A DNA stretch of 61,465 nt. Origin: Stenotrophomonas indicatrix. Its GTDB lineage: Bacteria > Pseudomonadota > Gammaproteobacteria > Xanthomonadales > Xanthomonadaceae. The position numbers and the translations under genes are program-made. Where the stretch lies: contig CP168152.1 of the NCBI GenBank assembly GCA_041545745.1, positions 4,590,001-4,651,465 of the forward strand. Reading direction: 5' to 3'. This document shows positions 48,164 through 56,056 of the stretch, piece by piece; within the stretch, counting starts at the first letter, position 1; every line of letters begins with the position of its first letter. The notes under the pieces are model-generated. The model did no database searches and was not told the origin of the DNA. It saw only the letters and a list, made by a program, of their open reading frames with translations.

Positions 48164-49333
48164 TCAGTCCACCACGCGGCAGAACACGGCCTTCAGGTAA
48201 CGCGATTCCTGCACGTGGGCCATGAACGGATGGTCCGGGCCGGCGCCGGCCACCTTCAGGATCTGGATGGTACGGCCGGAGAAGTACGCCGCACGACGCA
48301 GCATGTCCAGGAACTGGTCCTCGGCCACGAGGCCGGTGCAGGAGAACGTGGCGAACAGGCCACCGGGCTTGACCACGCCCAGCGCCAGCTTGTTCATGTC
48401 CAGGTACTTCTTCAGCGCGGTAATCACCTGCTCGCGATCGCGGGTCATCTTCGCCGGGTCCAGGATCACCACGTCGTACTTCTCGCCGCGGTTGGCCGCA
48501 TCACGCAGCCACGGGAAGATGTCGGACTGGACGAACTTCGGGCGCACGTTGTTCAGACGCGAATTGCCCTTGGCGATCTGGATGACGTCTTCATCAATAT
48601 CGATGCCGACCACTTCAGATGCCCCGCGCGCGGCCGCATACACGGCGAAACCGCCGGTGTTGCAGCACAGGTCGAGCACGCTCTTGCCTTCCACCTGCTG
48701 GCTCAGCCACTCACGGTTCTCGCGCTGGTCGGCGAAGAAACCGGTCTTGTGCGCACCGGCCGGGTCGGCGCGGAACTTGATGCCGTACTCGGTGATCACC
48801 GACGCTTCGGTGGTGGTGTTGCCGTGGAAGTCGAAGCTTTCCTGCTTCTGCACGTGCTCGTCGGCGAAGCTGTGGAAGCGGCAACCCGGGAACTGTTCGC
48901 GCAACGCGTCGTAGATCCACTCGCGGTGACGGAACATGCCGGCGGCGAAGAACTCCACCACCACCAGATCGTTGTAACGGTCCACCACCAGGCCGGAGAG
49001 GCCATCGCCTTCGCTGTGCACCACACGCCAGGCGTCGGACACCGCATCAAGCTTCAGCACCTCGCGACGCAGCGACACCGCTTGGGCGATCTTGCGCGAG
49101 AACCAGCCGGCATCCACCGGGATCTGCGGGTCGGTTTCGAGGATGCGCACGGCAATACGCGAATGCCCGTTGTAGAAACCACGGCCGATGAACTCGCCAT
49201 CCACGCCGACGACGTCGACGAGGGAGCCGGGCTTGGGCCGGACGGTCGGCTTCTCGACCAGTTTCTGGAAGATCCACGGGTGGCTGGAGCGCCACGCGTT
49301 CTTGAGGCGGATAACGGGAAGGGGGGTATTCAT
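48164..49333 (-). CDS. rlmI: Class I SAM-dependent rRNA methyltransferase, RlmI family
   Basis: RlmI makes 5-methylcytosine 1962 in 23S rRNA. 389 residues: PUA domain (1-75), an RlmI-type middle domain, and a Rossmann methyltransferase with VLDLCCNTGGFAVYAAARGASEVVGIDID and the C-terminal catalytic-type FSCTGLV. The usual DPPKF loop is DPAKM here (VVILDPAKMTR), a Pro to Ala change. Start ATG 49333. Orthology to RlmI is likely but the family also holds paralogues. Confidence 0.85.
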   Translation of the reverse strand: MNTPLPVIRLKNAWRSSHPWIFQKLVEKPTVRPKPGSLVDVVGVDGEFIGRGFYNGHSRIAVRILETDPQIPVDAGWFSRKIAQAVSLRREVLKLDAVSDAWRVVHSEGDGLSGLVVDRYNDLVVVEFFAAGMFRHREWIYDALREQFPGCRFHSFADEHVQKQESFDFHGNTTTEASVITEYGIKFRADPAGAHKTGFFADQRENREWLSQQVEGKSVLDLCCNTGGFAVYAAARGASEVVGIDIDEDVIQIAKGNSRLNNVRPKFVQSDIFPWLRDAANRGEKYDVVILDPAKMTRDREQVITALKKYLDMNKLALGVVKPGGLFATFSCTGLVAEDQFLDMLRRAAYFSGRTIQILKVAGAGPDHPFMAHVQESRYLKAVFCRVVD

Positions 49334-49356
49334 CCACCTATTGTAGACCGGGCGCT

Positions 49357-49436
49357 GGGGTCAGATCCCCACAGGGGCTCTGACCCCTTGGTCGTCGTGG
49401 GCATGGGGTCGGAGCCCCTGCGGGGATCCGAGCCCC
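49357..49436. repeat. GGGGTC...GACCCC repeats, copies c1 and c2 (inverted pair)
   Basis: c1 (49357-49387, GGGGTCAGATCCCC ... GGGGCTCTGACCCC) and c2 (49405-49436, GGGGTCGGAGCCCC ... GGGGATCCGAGCCCC) lie between the divergent starts of rlmI and the terC-like gene. c2 ends 12 bases before that gene's -35 box. Confidence 0.75.
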
Positions 49437-49448
49437 GCCCCAGGGCAT

Positions 49449-49477
49449 TTGACGCCGGCCCGGCCAGGCCGCAGAAT
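49449..49477 (+). promoter_or_regulatory. Probable sigma-70 promoter of the riboswitch-terC unit
   Basis: TTGACG (49449-49454) and CAGAAT (49472-49477) are 17 bases apart. Transcription would begin near 49484, exactly where the structured leader starts, which supports both calls. Confidence 0.6.
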
Positions 49478-49482
49478 CGGCG

Positions 49483-49608
49483 GCAGAAGGGGAGTAGCTC
49501 CCAGACGTTGTCGCCGTCAATTCGAGCCCGCAGGCTCCGGTGCAACGGCAGTTCCGGCCCATCGGAACTGCGAGCGAGACCTTCGCCGTACTGGCGAAGC
49601 TCTGTCCC
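49483..49608 (+). promoter_or_regulatory. yybP-ykoY-type (manganese) riboswitch
   Basis: The leader of the terC-like gene has both conserved words of this class: GGGGAGTAGC (49489-49498) and GCGAGACC (49574-49581). Between and after them are stable hairpins: GAGCC/GGCTC (49524-49537), GCAGTTCCG/CGGAACTGC (49548-49571) and CTTCGCC/GGCGAAG (from 49581). In E. coli the same RNA class precedes alx, a TerC-family gene. It senses Mn2+ and raises expression. I could not define the expression platform; a CCCCTCC stretch and a weak ribosome site lie in 49610-49686. Confidence 0.78.
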
Positions 49609-49686
49609 TGGATCCCCTCCCGATCCTCCGTTGCAGATCCTCGCCGTCCGGCTTGAGGCATTTTTCATTTCCCAACGGACAAACCC

Positions 49687-50643
49687 ATGCAGACGATCGG
49701 TAATTTGTGGTTGTGGGGCGGCTTCGCAGCGGTGGTGGTCATCGCCCTGCTGGTCGACCTCGTATTGATGCGCCATGGTGGCCCGCACAAGGTCACCTTC
49801 AAGGAGGCCCTGTGGTGGTCCATCGGCTGGGTGGTGCTGGCGCTGGCCTTCAACGGCGGCCTCTGGTTCTACCTGAACGAGACCGCCGGCCAGGTCGTGG
49901 CCAACAAGGTCGGCCTGGAGTTCCTGACCGGCTACCTGGTCGAGAAGGCGCTGGCGGTGGACAACATCTTTGTCTTCCTGATGATCATGAGCTACTTCGC
50001 GGTGCCGGAGGAACAGCGCCAGAAGGTGCTGATCATCGGCATCCTGGGTGCGATCGTGCTGCGTACGATCATGATCTTCGCCGGCAGCGTGCTGATCACC
50101 CAGTTCCATTGGCTGCTCTACGTGTTCGGCGCCTTCCTGCTCTTCACCGGCTGGAAGATGTGGTTCGCCGCGGGCCAGGAGCCTGACCTGGAAGCCAATC
50201 CGGCCCTGCGCTGGATGCGCAAGCACCTGCGCCTGCTGCCGGACTACGAAGGCAGCGCGATGAGCGTCAAGCGCGACGGCGTGCGCTGGTTCACCCCGCT
50301 GTTCGCGGTGCTGATCCTGATCGCGGTGACCGACGTGATCTTCGCGGTGGACAGCATCCCGGCGATCTTCGCGATCACCACCGACCCGTTCATCGTGCTG
50401 ACCTCCAACGTGTTCGCGGTGCTCGGCCTGCGTGCGATGTTCTTCCTGCTGGCCGGCATGGCCGATCGCTTCCACCTGCTGCCGTACGGCCTGGCCCTGG
50501 TGCTGGCCTTCATCGGCGTCAAGATGATGATCATCGACCTGTTCAAGATCCCGACCCCGATCTCGCTGGGCGTGGTCGCGGTGATCATCGCCGCCACGGT
50601 GGTGCTGAGCCTGAAGAATCCGCCGAAGGAAGGTGGCGCCTGA
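49687..50643 (+). CDS. TerC/Alx-family membrane protein (likely Mn2+ exporter)
   Basis: 318 residues, about nine hydrophobic segments. The two acidic repeat motifs of TerC proteins are clear: YLVEKALAVDNIFVFLMI (about 80-97) and VTDVIFAVDSIPAIFAIT (about 215-233). E. coli Alx, the closest well-known relative, exports manganese and is controlled by the same riboswitch class found upstream here. ATG 49687 begins the first helix. The Shine-Dalgarno sequence is weak, as expected when an RNA switch controls translation. Confidence 0.9.
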   Translation: MQTIGNLWLWGGFAAVVVIALLVDLVLMRHGGPHKVTFKEALWWSIGWVVLALAFNGGLWFYLNETAGQVVANKVGLEFLTGYLVEKALAVDNIFVFLMIMSYFAVPEEQRQKVLIIGILGAIVLRTIMIFAGSVLITQFHWLLYVFGAFLLFTGWKMWFAAGQEPDLEANPALRWMRKHLRLLPDYEGSAMSVKRDGVRWFTPLFAVLILIAVTDVIFAVDSIPAIFAITTDPFIVLTSNVFAVLGLRAMFFLLAGMADRFHLLPYGLALVLAFIGVKMMIIDLFKIPTPISLGVVAVIIAATVVLSLKNPPKEGGA

Positions 50644-50749
50644 TCCAGGCGGATTGAAGGATGCGGCCGGCGGATTGTCCCGCCGGCCGCCTCCACTCTC
50701 CCGCAGCGGTGGCCTTGGTTTCGCGCCGGCCACCGCCATTGCTGAGGGT

Positions 50750-51520
50750 ATGAACACGAACGCGCCCCTGCCCGCCGGCGACGCGCCGGCCGACCGCAAC
50801 GACCGTACGCGCATCCTGCGCGCCTTCAATGCCAGCCTGGCTGCCGTGCTGGTGCTGGTGGCCGTGTTCGCCCTGCAGGATCATTTCGACTGGCGACCTT
50901 GGGCCGTGGCACCGCTTGAAGCCAAGGGCCTGCTCGGCCTGATCGGCGGACCGCTGCTGCATGCCTCGGTCGAACACATCGCCGCCAACAGCGCCGCGAT
51001 CCTGATCCTCGGCACCCTCGCCGGCAGCGTCTATCCCAAGGCCACGCTACGTGCCCTGCCCCTGCTCTGGGTTGGCTCGGGCATCGGTGCGTGGATGCTG
51101 GGCAACCCCGGCAGCTTCCATCTCGGCGCCAGTGGCGTCACCCACGGCCTGATGTTCCTGCTGGCCAGCCTCGGCCTGTTGCGCCGCGACCGCGCAGCCA
51201 TTGCCACCGGGCTGATCGGCATGCTGTTCTACGGCGGCATGCTGATGACCGTGCTGCCGCACGCCGACGGCGTGTCCTGGCAATCGCACATGGGCGGAGC
51301 CTTCGCCGGCATCATCGCCGCACTGCTGTTCCGCAATGCCGACCCGTTGCCGCCGCGCCCGCGCTACAGCTGGGAGGACGAGGAAGACGAGGTCGAGCCG
51401 CTGGCCGACGACGAACTCGAGCCGCCGTCGCCGCAGCGCGTGCCGGTGCTGTGGCAGCCACGCGAAGGGCAGGACTATGTGGTGATCCCGTTCCGGCGGC
51501 CGCAAGACCCGCGCGGTTGA
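50750..51520 (+). CDS. Rhomboid-family intramembrane serine protease
   Basis: 256 residues with six hydrophobic segments. The catalytic dyad is visible: S128 in LGASGVTHG (GxSG) and H180 in QSHMGGAFAG. The HxxxxHxxxN motif (H71, H76, N80) is also present. The N-terminus is hydrophilic and cytoplasmic; the C-terminal 60 residues are acidic and Pro-rich. Substrate unknown. ATG 50750 is chosen; the longer frame to 50633 is not family-like. Confidence 0.88.
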   Translation: MNTNAPLPAGDAPADRNDRTRILRAFNASLAAVLVLVAVFALQDHFDWRPWAVAPLEAKGLLGLIGGPLLHASVEHIAANSAAILILGTLAGSVYPKATLRALPLLWVGSGIGAWMLGNPGSFHLGASGVTHGLMFLLASLGLLRRDRAAIATGLIGMLFYGGMLMTVLPHADGVSWQSHMGGAFAGIIAALLFRNADPLPPRPRYSWEDEEDEVEPLADDELEPPSPQRVPVLWQPREGQDYVVIPFRRPQDPRG

Positions 51521-51528
51521 GCGGTGGC

Positions 51529-51559
51529 GGGGTCGGATCCCCGAAGGGGCTCTGACCCC
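51529..51559 (+). repeat. GGGGTC...GACCCC repeat, copy d
   Basis: GGGGTCGGATCCCC-GAA-GGGGCTCTGACCCC, eight bases after the rhomboid stop. Nearly the same sequence as copy a but with a shorter loop. Confidence 0.8.
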
Positions 51560-51582
51560 GGGCGCCGCGTCCTCGCGTTCCG

Positions 51583-51671
51583 GTAGTCGCCGACCTTGGT
51601 CGGCGCTCATGCGTCCGGCGTCCATATATGCTCCCTGCGGTGACCGCGTGCCAACCAAGGTTGGCGCCTAC
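51583..51671. repeat. Inverted pair of GTAG REP hairpins
   Basis: Plus element 51583-51605 (arms CGCCGACC/GGTCGGCG) and minus element 51648-51671 (arms GCGCCAACC/GGTTGGCAC-like, one mismatch). They sit between the convergent rhomboid and phosphodiesterase genes. Confidence 0.82.
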
Positions 51672-51680
51672 CAGAGCGGG

Positions 51681-52796
51681 TCAGTTCGCCGCGTTTCCCG
51701 CCGCGCCCATTCCATCCACCGCCTGCCGGCCCAGTGCCGGATCATCGGTGAAGAAGGCATCGATGCCGGTCGCCAGATAGGCACGCATCTCCGCGATCGA
51801 CCCTTCCGCGTTGCGCGCATTGTCCGCGCCCTTGCGCAGGTTGCTGGCCTGGAAATGGTTCTCCGGGCGGAAGGTGTACGGGATCACCATCAGGCCCACC
51901 GCGTGCGCATCGCGCACCAGCGACGTCGGCGTGCCCAGCGCACCGTTGGCATCCAGCGGGATGATCGAGCGCAGCTCCGGGCCGATGCCATCGGCATAGG
52001 TCGCAATCTCCTTCAGACCCGCCGGGGTCATCATCTGCGCATAGGTCAGCGCGCCGCCGGCCTTGGCGATGTCGGCCGGCTGGGTATCGCCCTTCCACAG
52101 CAGCTGCAGCAGGCGGATGTTGCTGCCACGCGGGATCTTGCCGCGCAGGTAACGCAGGTTGGCGGTCTCGAACGACTGGATGGTGACCGGGCCGACGTTG
52201 GTATAGGCGTTGCCACGCAGCGCAGCCAGCACCTTGTCTTCCATCGGCAGGCCGATCGACTGGAAATAGGTCGGGTGCTTGATCTCCGGCACCAGGCCGA
52301 TGCCACGGTTGGCACGGCCGGCCTGCTGGACCAGGAACGCCAGGATCTCGTCCAGGCTGGCGATGCGGAACTGGCCGTCATAGGCGGTGCTGCGGAACTC
52401 CGGCAAGCGCTCGCGGGCGTACAGCGTCTTCAGCTCGGCCAGGGTGAAGTCCTCGGTGAACCAGCCTTCGACCGTCTGTCCGTCGATGACCTTGCGGGTC
52501 TTCCGCTTGGCGAATTCCTTGTGCTCGGCCACGTCGGTGGTGCCGCCGATCTCGTTCTCGTGGCGGGCCACCATCACTCCGTCCTTGGTCATCACCAGGT
52601 CCGGTTCGATGTAGTCGGCGCCGTCGGCGATGGCCTGCGCATAGGCCGCCAACGTGTGTTCGGGCAGCAATGCGCTTGCACCGCGGTGGCCGTAGACCGA
52701 CACCTTGGGCGCGGCCGGAGGGGAGGATTCAGCACTCATGGCCACCGATGGTGCCACGGCCAGCGACAACAACAACGCACGACCCCACGACTTCAC
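51681..52796 (-). CDS. glpQ: Periplasmic glycerophosphodiester phosphodiesterase (GlpQ family)
   Basis: Hydrolyses glycerophosphodiesters from phospholipid breakdown to glycerol-3-phosphate. 371 residues: signal peptide with LLLSLAVAPSVAMSA, then the GDPD signature VYGHRGASALLPEHTLAAYAQAIADGADYIEPDL with the catalytic His pair region, EIKHPTYF, and YADGIGPE. I chose GTG 52796 because it has GGGGAAG upstream and directly starts the signal peptide. Confidence 0.9.
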   Translation of the reverse strand: MKSWGRALLLSLAVAPSVAMSAESSPPAAPKVSVYGHRGASALLPEHTLAAYAQAIADGADYIEPDLVMTKDGVMVARHENEIGGTTDVAEHKEFAKRKTRKVIDGQTVEGWFTEDFTLAELKTLYARERLPEFRSTAYDGQFRIASLDEILAFLVQQAGRANRGIGLVPEIKHPTYFQSIGLPMEDKVLAALRGNAYTNVGPVTIQSFETANLRYLRGKIPRGSNIRLLQLLWKGDTQPADIAKAGGALTYAQMMTPAGLKEIATYADGIGPELRSIIPLDANGALGTPTSLVRDAHAVGLMVIPYTFRPENHFQASNLRKGADNARNAEGSIAEMRAYLATGIDAFFTDDPALGRQAVDGMGAAGNAAN

Positions 52797-53016
52797 TGCG
52801 ACTTCCCCAAGCGGTTTGTGATGGGCGTCAGTATGCGGCGGGAATGTGACAGGTTGGGGGAGCCGGTGTTCGGCTGCCTGCGGTCGGCCAATGATCGCGC
52901 TGATCTCCATTCGGATTCGATTCTGCAATTTTTCCGATTGAACCGCGGAAAGGATGGGTCATAGCCTCGACTGACCAACACCGATGTTGGCAGAGGACCA
53001 GACCATGGAGAAAACA

Positions 53017-54099
53017 ATGTACGTGCCCATCCTGAAATGGCGGCAAGGTGAGTACCTCGCTGTAGGTCGTACACGCGAGACCATCAAGGACTGGATGTAT
53101 CCCCTGTTCGAGATCCCGGTCGAACAGTGGGACTTCGAGAACGATGCGCCCGCCAAGTCGCTAGACGACCATCTGAAGAATGTCGGCAAGCGATTGAGCA
53201 CCAACTGGAAGAAGCGCCGCTGCCTGTTCGATTCACCACATCTTGCCGGCGACGACACGATGGCCAATGGAGACCATCACCTCGCGCGCGTCTTCGATCT
53301 CGCGCGGGCGTCGGCCTGCCAGGCCATCCCTGTCACCGGTCTCGGTCGGCATCTGGTGTATCAGCAGGCAGTGGCCAGCATCATCGTCCAGGATGGTCGT
53401 GGGTGCGCACTGCGCTTGATTCCCGATGACCTGGAAGGCAACCCTTCAGCAAAGATCGACGGCTTGATGCATCTCCTGGGCGTGACACCAGAACAGGTGG
53501 ACATCGTTCTGGACAGTGCGGCAGATGTCGCAGATTCTCCGACCCTGCAGGCATCGTTCTGGCAGGCGTGGATCGCTGGATTGCCACACATGGACCGGTG
53601 GAGATCGCTCACCGTGGCCGGCGGAAGCTTCCCTGCGAGCCTGAACCCGTCAGCAGGGTATCGCCCTCATGGAGACGTTCATCGTCGCGAATGGCGTGGG
53701 TACACCCGGCTCGCTGCCAGTGCCCCACAGCGTCAGCCGTGGTTCGGCGACTACGGATGCGCGTCACCACAGACCGAGATGATGGACCCACGTCTGTTCG
53801 ACCCGAATGCAAAGATCAAGTACACGATCGATGACCAGTGGCGGATCATCGTCGGCACCCAGGTCAAGCGCAATGGCCGTGACCAGTACCGCGACCTGTG
53901 CAGGCACCTGATCTCTGATCGCCCTGTGGTATTCATGGGGAGAACCTACAGTGCTGGCGACGAATACATCGAAGACTGCGCCAACAACGTCGCCAGCACA
54001 GGCGGCAGTTCGACCTGGCCGACGGTGGCGACCAACCACCACCTGACTAAGGTTGTTCGCGACCTCGCCAATCTGTCCGGCGCTTCAACTGTTCCCTGA
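53017..54099 (+). CDS. Beta_protein-family (T4 beta protein-like) accessory protein
   Basis: 360 residues. The opening MYVPILKWRQGEYLAVG and PLFEIPVEQWD match the 'beta family protein' (PF14350) group named after a phage T4 protein; the biochemical role is unknown. Later segments include HLARVFDLARAS, VDIVLDSAADV and a C-terminal RIIVGTQVKRNGRDQYRDLC. No signal peptide. ATG 53017 has GGAG six bases upstream; ATG 53005 and 52984 are alternatives. The region is visibly less GC-rich than its flanks. The end overlaps the convergent sce7726-family gene by 53 bases, and the pair looks like a mobile module. Confidence 0.7.
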   Translation: MYVPILKWRQGEYLAVGRTRETIKDWMYPLFEIPVEQWDFENDAPAKSLDDHLKNVGKRLSTNWKKRRCLFDSPHLAGDDTMANGDHHLARVFDLARASACQAIPVTGLGRHLVYQQAVASIIVQDGRGCALRLIPDDLEGNPSAKIDGLMHLLGVTPEQVDIVLDSAADVADSPTLQASFWQAWIAGLPHMDRWRSLTVAGGSFPASLNPSAGYRPHGDVHRREWRGYTRLAASAPQRQPWFGDYGCASPQTEMMDPRLFDPNAKIKYTIDDQWRIIVGTQVKRNGRDQYRDLCRHLISDRPVVFMGRTYSAGDEYIEDCANNVASTGGSSTWPTVATNHHLTKVVRDLANLSGASTVP

Positions 54100-54634
54100 C
54101 CAGCGTGCGGATCTCGGCGAGGCTGTATACCTCTCCAAGCCGCTCGCACAGTGCTGTGCGGTTGCCGCGCAGCGCTGCCTTGTCCGGGTTCCTTGCACAG
54201 ATCAGTGTCGCGATCTCATCACGCCAGAGAAGTGCGGCAACGTCCATCCCGATGACCGACGGATTGAGTCTTGCAGGTCGCAAAAGTTCCATTCGCACCG
54301 CATTGCGCGCGCCGCGCGATACCGTTCGTACGCCCCACCACTCCGGCAAGACCTCCAGTGCGTGGTCAAGATGCCGCTGCCCCACGACAATCGTCGCTTT
54401 GTCGAGAACGTTTGAATAGAACTGCTGCTGCACAGGAAGCCTGCGCAGCGTGTCGACGTCGCTCTTGATCTCGTAACCGTGCAGATGCCCATTGATGACA
54501 CAGATATCAACACGGCAGGCGCCGCGAGCGAGCCCCATCTCCTCCACGACCAGCGTATGGGGATTGGCCACGTGCTCGGCGATCACCTTGCGAAGGAGCG
54601 CGGATCTGACGTCGCTGTCGGTTATCGGGTCCAT
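54047..54634 (-). CDS. sce7726-family protein, PD-(D/E)XK nuclease-like
   Basis: 195 residues, no signal peptide. The N-terminal half has the layout of a PD-(D/E)XK nuclease core: E31/E32 in LVVEEMGL, D43 in RVDICVI, E55-x-K57 in GYEIKSD, then QQQFYSNVLDKATIVVG, where a Gln often follows. The family name is recalled from proteins next to sce7725 in Sorangium. The C-terminal half (about 120-195) is helical with LWRDEIATLI. Genuine nuclease activity is inference. ATG 54634 lies 70 bases beyond the mnmE stop. Confidence 0.7.
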   Translation of the reverse strand: MDPITDSDVRSALLRKVIAEHVANPHTLVVEEMGLARGACRVDICVINGHLHGYEIKSDVDTLRRLPVQQQFYSNVLDKATIVVGQRHLDHALEVLPEWWGVRTVSRGARNAVRMELLRPARLNPSVIGMDVAALLWRDEIATLICARNPDKAALRGNRTALCERLGEVYSLAEIRTLVREQLKRRTDWRGREQP

Positions 54635-54703
54635 TGTCGAATCGTACCAAGAGGGAGTCGCTGTACTGCATGAAACCCAGGCATGTCGCAGTTCACCGCG
54701 GCA

Positions 54704-56053
54704 CTATTTGCCGATGCAGAAACTGGAGAAAATCCTTCCCAGAAGATCATCGGCACTCATCTGCCCGGTGATCTCGCCCAGTGCGTCGTGCGCCAGCCGC
54801 AGCTCTTCCGCCGCCAGTTCCAGGCGCTCGTGCACCAACTCTCCGTCCGCCCGCTGCGCATGTCCCTGCGCGCGCTCGATGGCATCCACGTGGCGCGTAC
54901 GCGCGGAGAACTCACCGTCCACCTGCTCGCCCGCACCGGCCGAGGCGATCGAGCGCAGGCGCGCATGCAGGTCGTCCAGTCCCGCGCCGGTGGCAGCGGA
55001 AACGAACACGCGGTCCGGGTCGTCCAGCACCGGCATCGCATCCAGCAGATCCGACTTGTTGTGGATGTACACCTTGTGCGGCACCGCCTTCATCGCATCA
55101 CCGATGGCTGCTTCGCCCGCGGCCGGGTCGCGCGCATCCAGCACGATCAAGGCCAGATCGGTGCGTTCGATCTCCGCGCGCGCGCGGCGCATGCCTTCGC
55201 GTTCGATGGCATCGCCGCCATCGCGCAGGCCGGCGGTGTCGACCAGGGTCAGTTCAAGTCCGTCCAGTCGGATGGTCTCGCGCAGCGTGTCGCGGGTGGT
55301 GCCGGCAATGTCGGTGACGATGGCGCGCTCGCTGCCGGCCAGCGCGTTCAACAGCGAACTCTTGCCGGCATTCGGTGGGCCGATCAGCACGGCATGCAGG
55401 CCATCGCGCAGGCGACGGCCGCGTTCGGCATCACGACGCAGCAAGGCCAGGTCGCTACGCGCCTGCTGCAGCCCGCGCCGCACCTGTGCGCCGCCGAGCG
55501 TATCCAGCGGTTCGTCGGCGAAGTCGATGGCCGCCTCCACGTGGATGCGGAGCAGCACCAGCTGTTCGACCACAGTGTCGATGCGACGCGAGAACACACC
55601 ATCCAGCGAACGGCGTGCAGCACGTGCGGCGCGGTTGTCACCGGCCGCGATCAGATCGGCGATGGCTTCGGCCTGTGCCAGGTCGAGCTTGCCGTTGAGA
55701 AACGCGCGCTCGCTGAACTCACCTGGCCGTGCCTGGCGCGCGCCAAGTGCGATGCAGCGCGCGACCAGTTGCTGCAGCAGCACCGGGCTGCCATGGCCCT
55801 GCAGCTCCACCACTTCTTCGCCGGTGAAGCTGTTCGGCGCCGGGAACCACAGCACGATGCCGTCGTCGATTACCTCGCCGTCGGCATCGCGCAGGCGCGC
55901 GTAGTGCGCATGGCGCGGGCGCAGGGTCGGAGCGCCGAGCGCGTTGGCGATGGCTGCAGCACGCGGGCCTGACAGGCGCAGCAAACCTACGCCGCCCGCA
56001 CCGGGTGCGCTGGCAATGGCCACGATAGTCTCGGTACGCGTCATGTCGTTCAT
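54704..56053 (-). CDS. mnmE: tRNA-modifying GTPase MnmE
   Basis: With MnmG it puts the carboxymethylaminomethyl or aminomethyl group on the wobble uridine of several tRNAs. 449 residues: N-terminal tetrahydrofolate-binding domain ([20 protein letters not shown]), helical domain, inserted G domain with [14 protein letters not shown] and [10 protein letters not shown], and the invariant C-terminal FCIGK with its catalytic Cys. It begins three bases after the upstream gene's stop and is likely co-transcribed with it. Confidence 0.96.
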   Translation of the reverse strand: MNDMTRTETIVAIASAPGAGGVGLLRLSGPRAAAIANALGAPTLRPRHAHYARLRDADGEVIDDGIVLWFPAPNSFTGEEVVELQGHGSPVLLQQLVARCIALGARQARPGEFSERAFLNGKLDLAQAEAIADLIAAGDNRAARAARRSLDGVFSRRIDTVVEQLVLLRIHVEAAIDFADEPLDTLGGAQVRRGLQQARSDLALLRRDAERGRRLRDGLHAVLIGPPNAGKSSLLNALAGSERAIVTDIAGTTRDTLRETIRLDGLELTLVDTAGLRDGGDAIEREGMRRARAEIERTDLALIVLDARDPAAGEAAIGDAMKAVPHKVYIHNKSDLLDAMPVLDDPDRVFVSAATGAGLDDLHARLRSIASAGAGEQVDGEFSARTRHVDAIERAQGHAQRADGELVHERLELAAEELRLAHDALGEITGQMSADDLLGRIFSSFCIGK

Positions 56054-56056
56054 CGC

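Noticed and set aside
54704..54730. Possible SGI1-type attachment site in the mnmE 3' end
   Set aside because: The mnmE end resembles the SGI1 target only as far as the conserved FCIGK codons require. I found no second copy on the far side of the module (only TTCTGCA near 52920), and no integrase is present.
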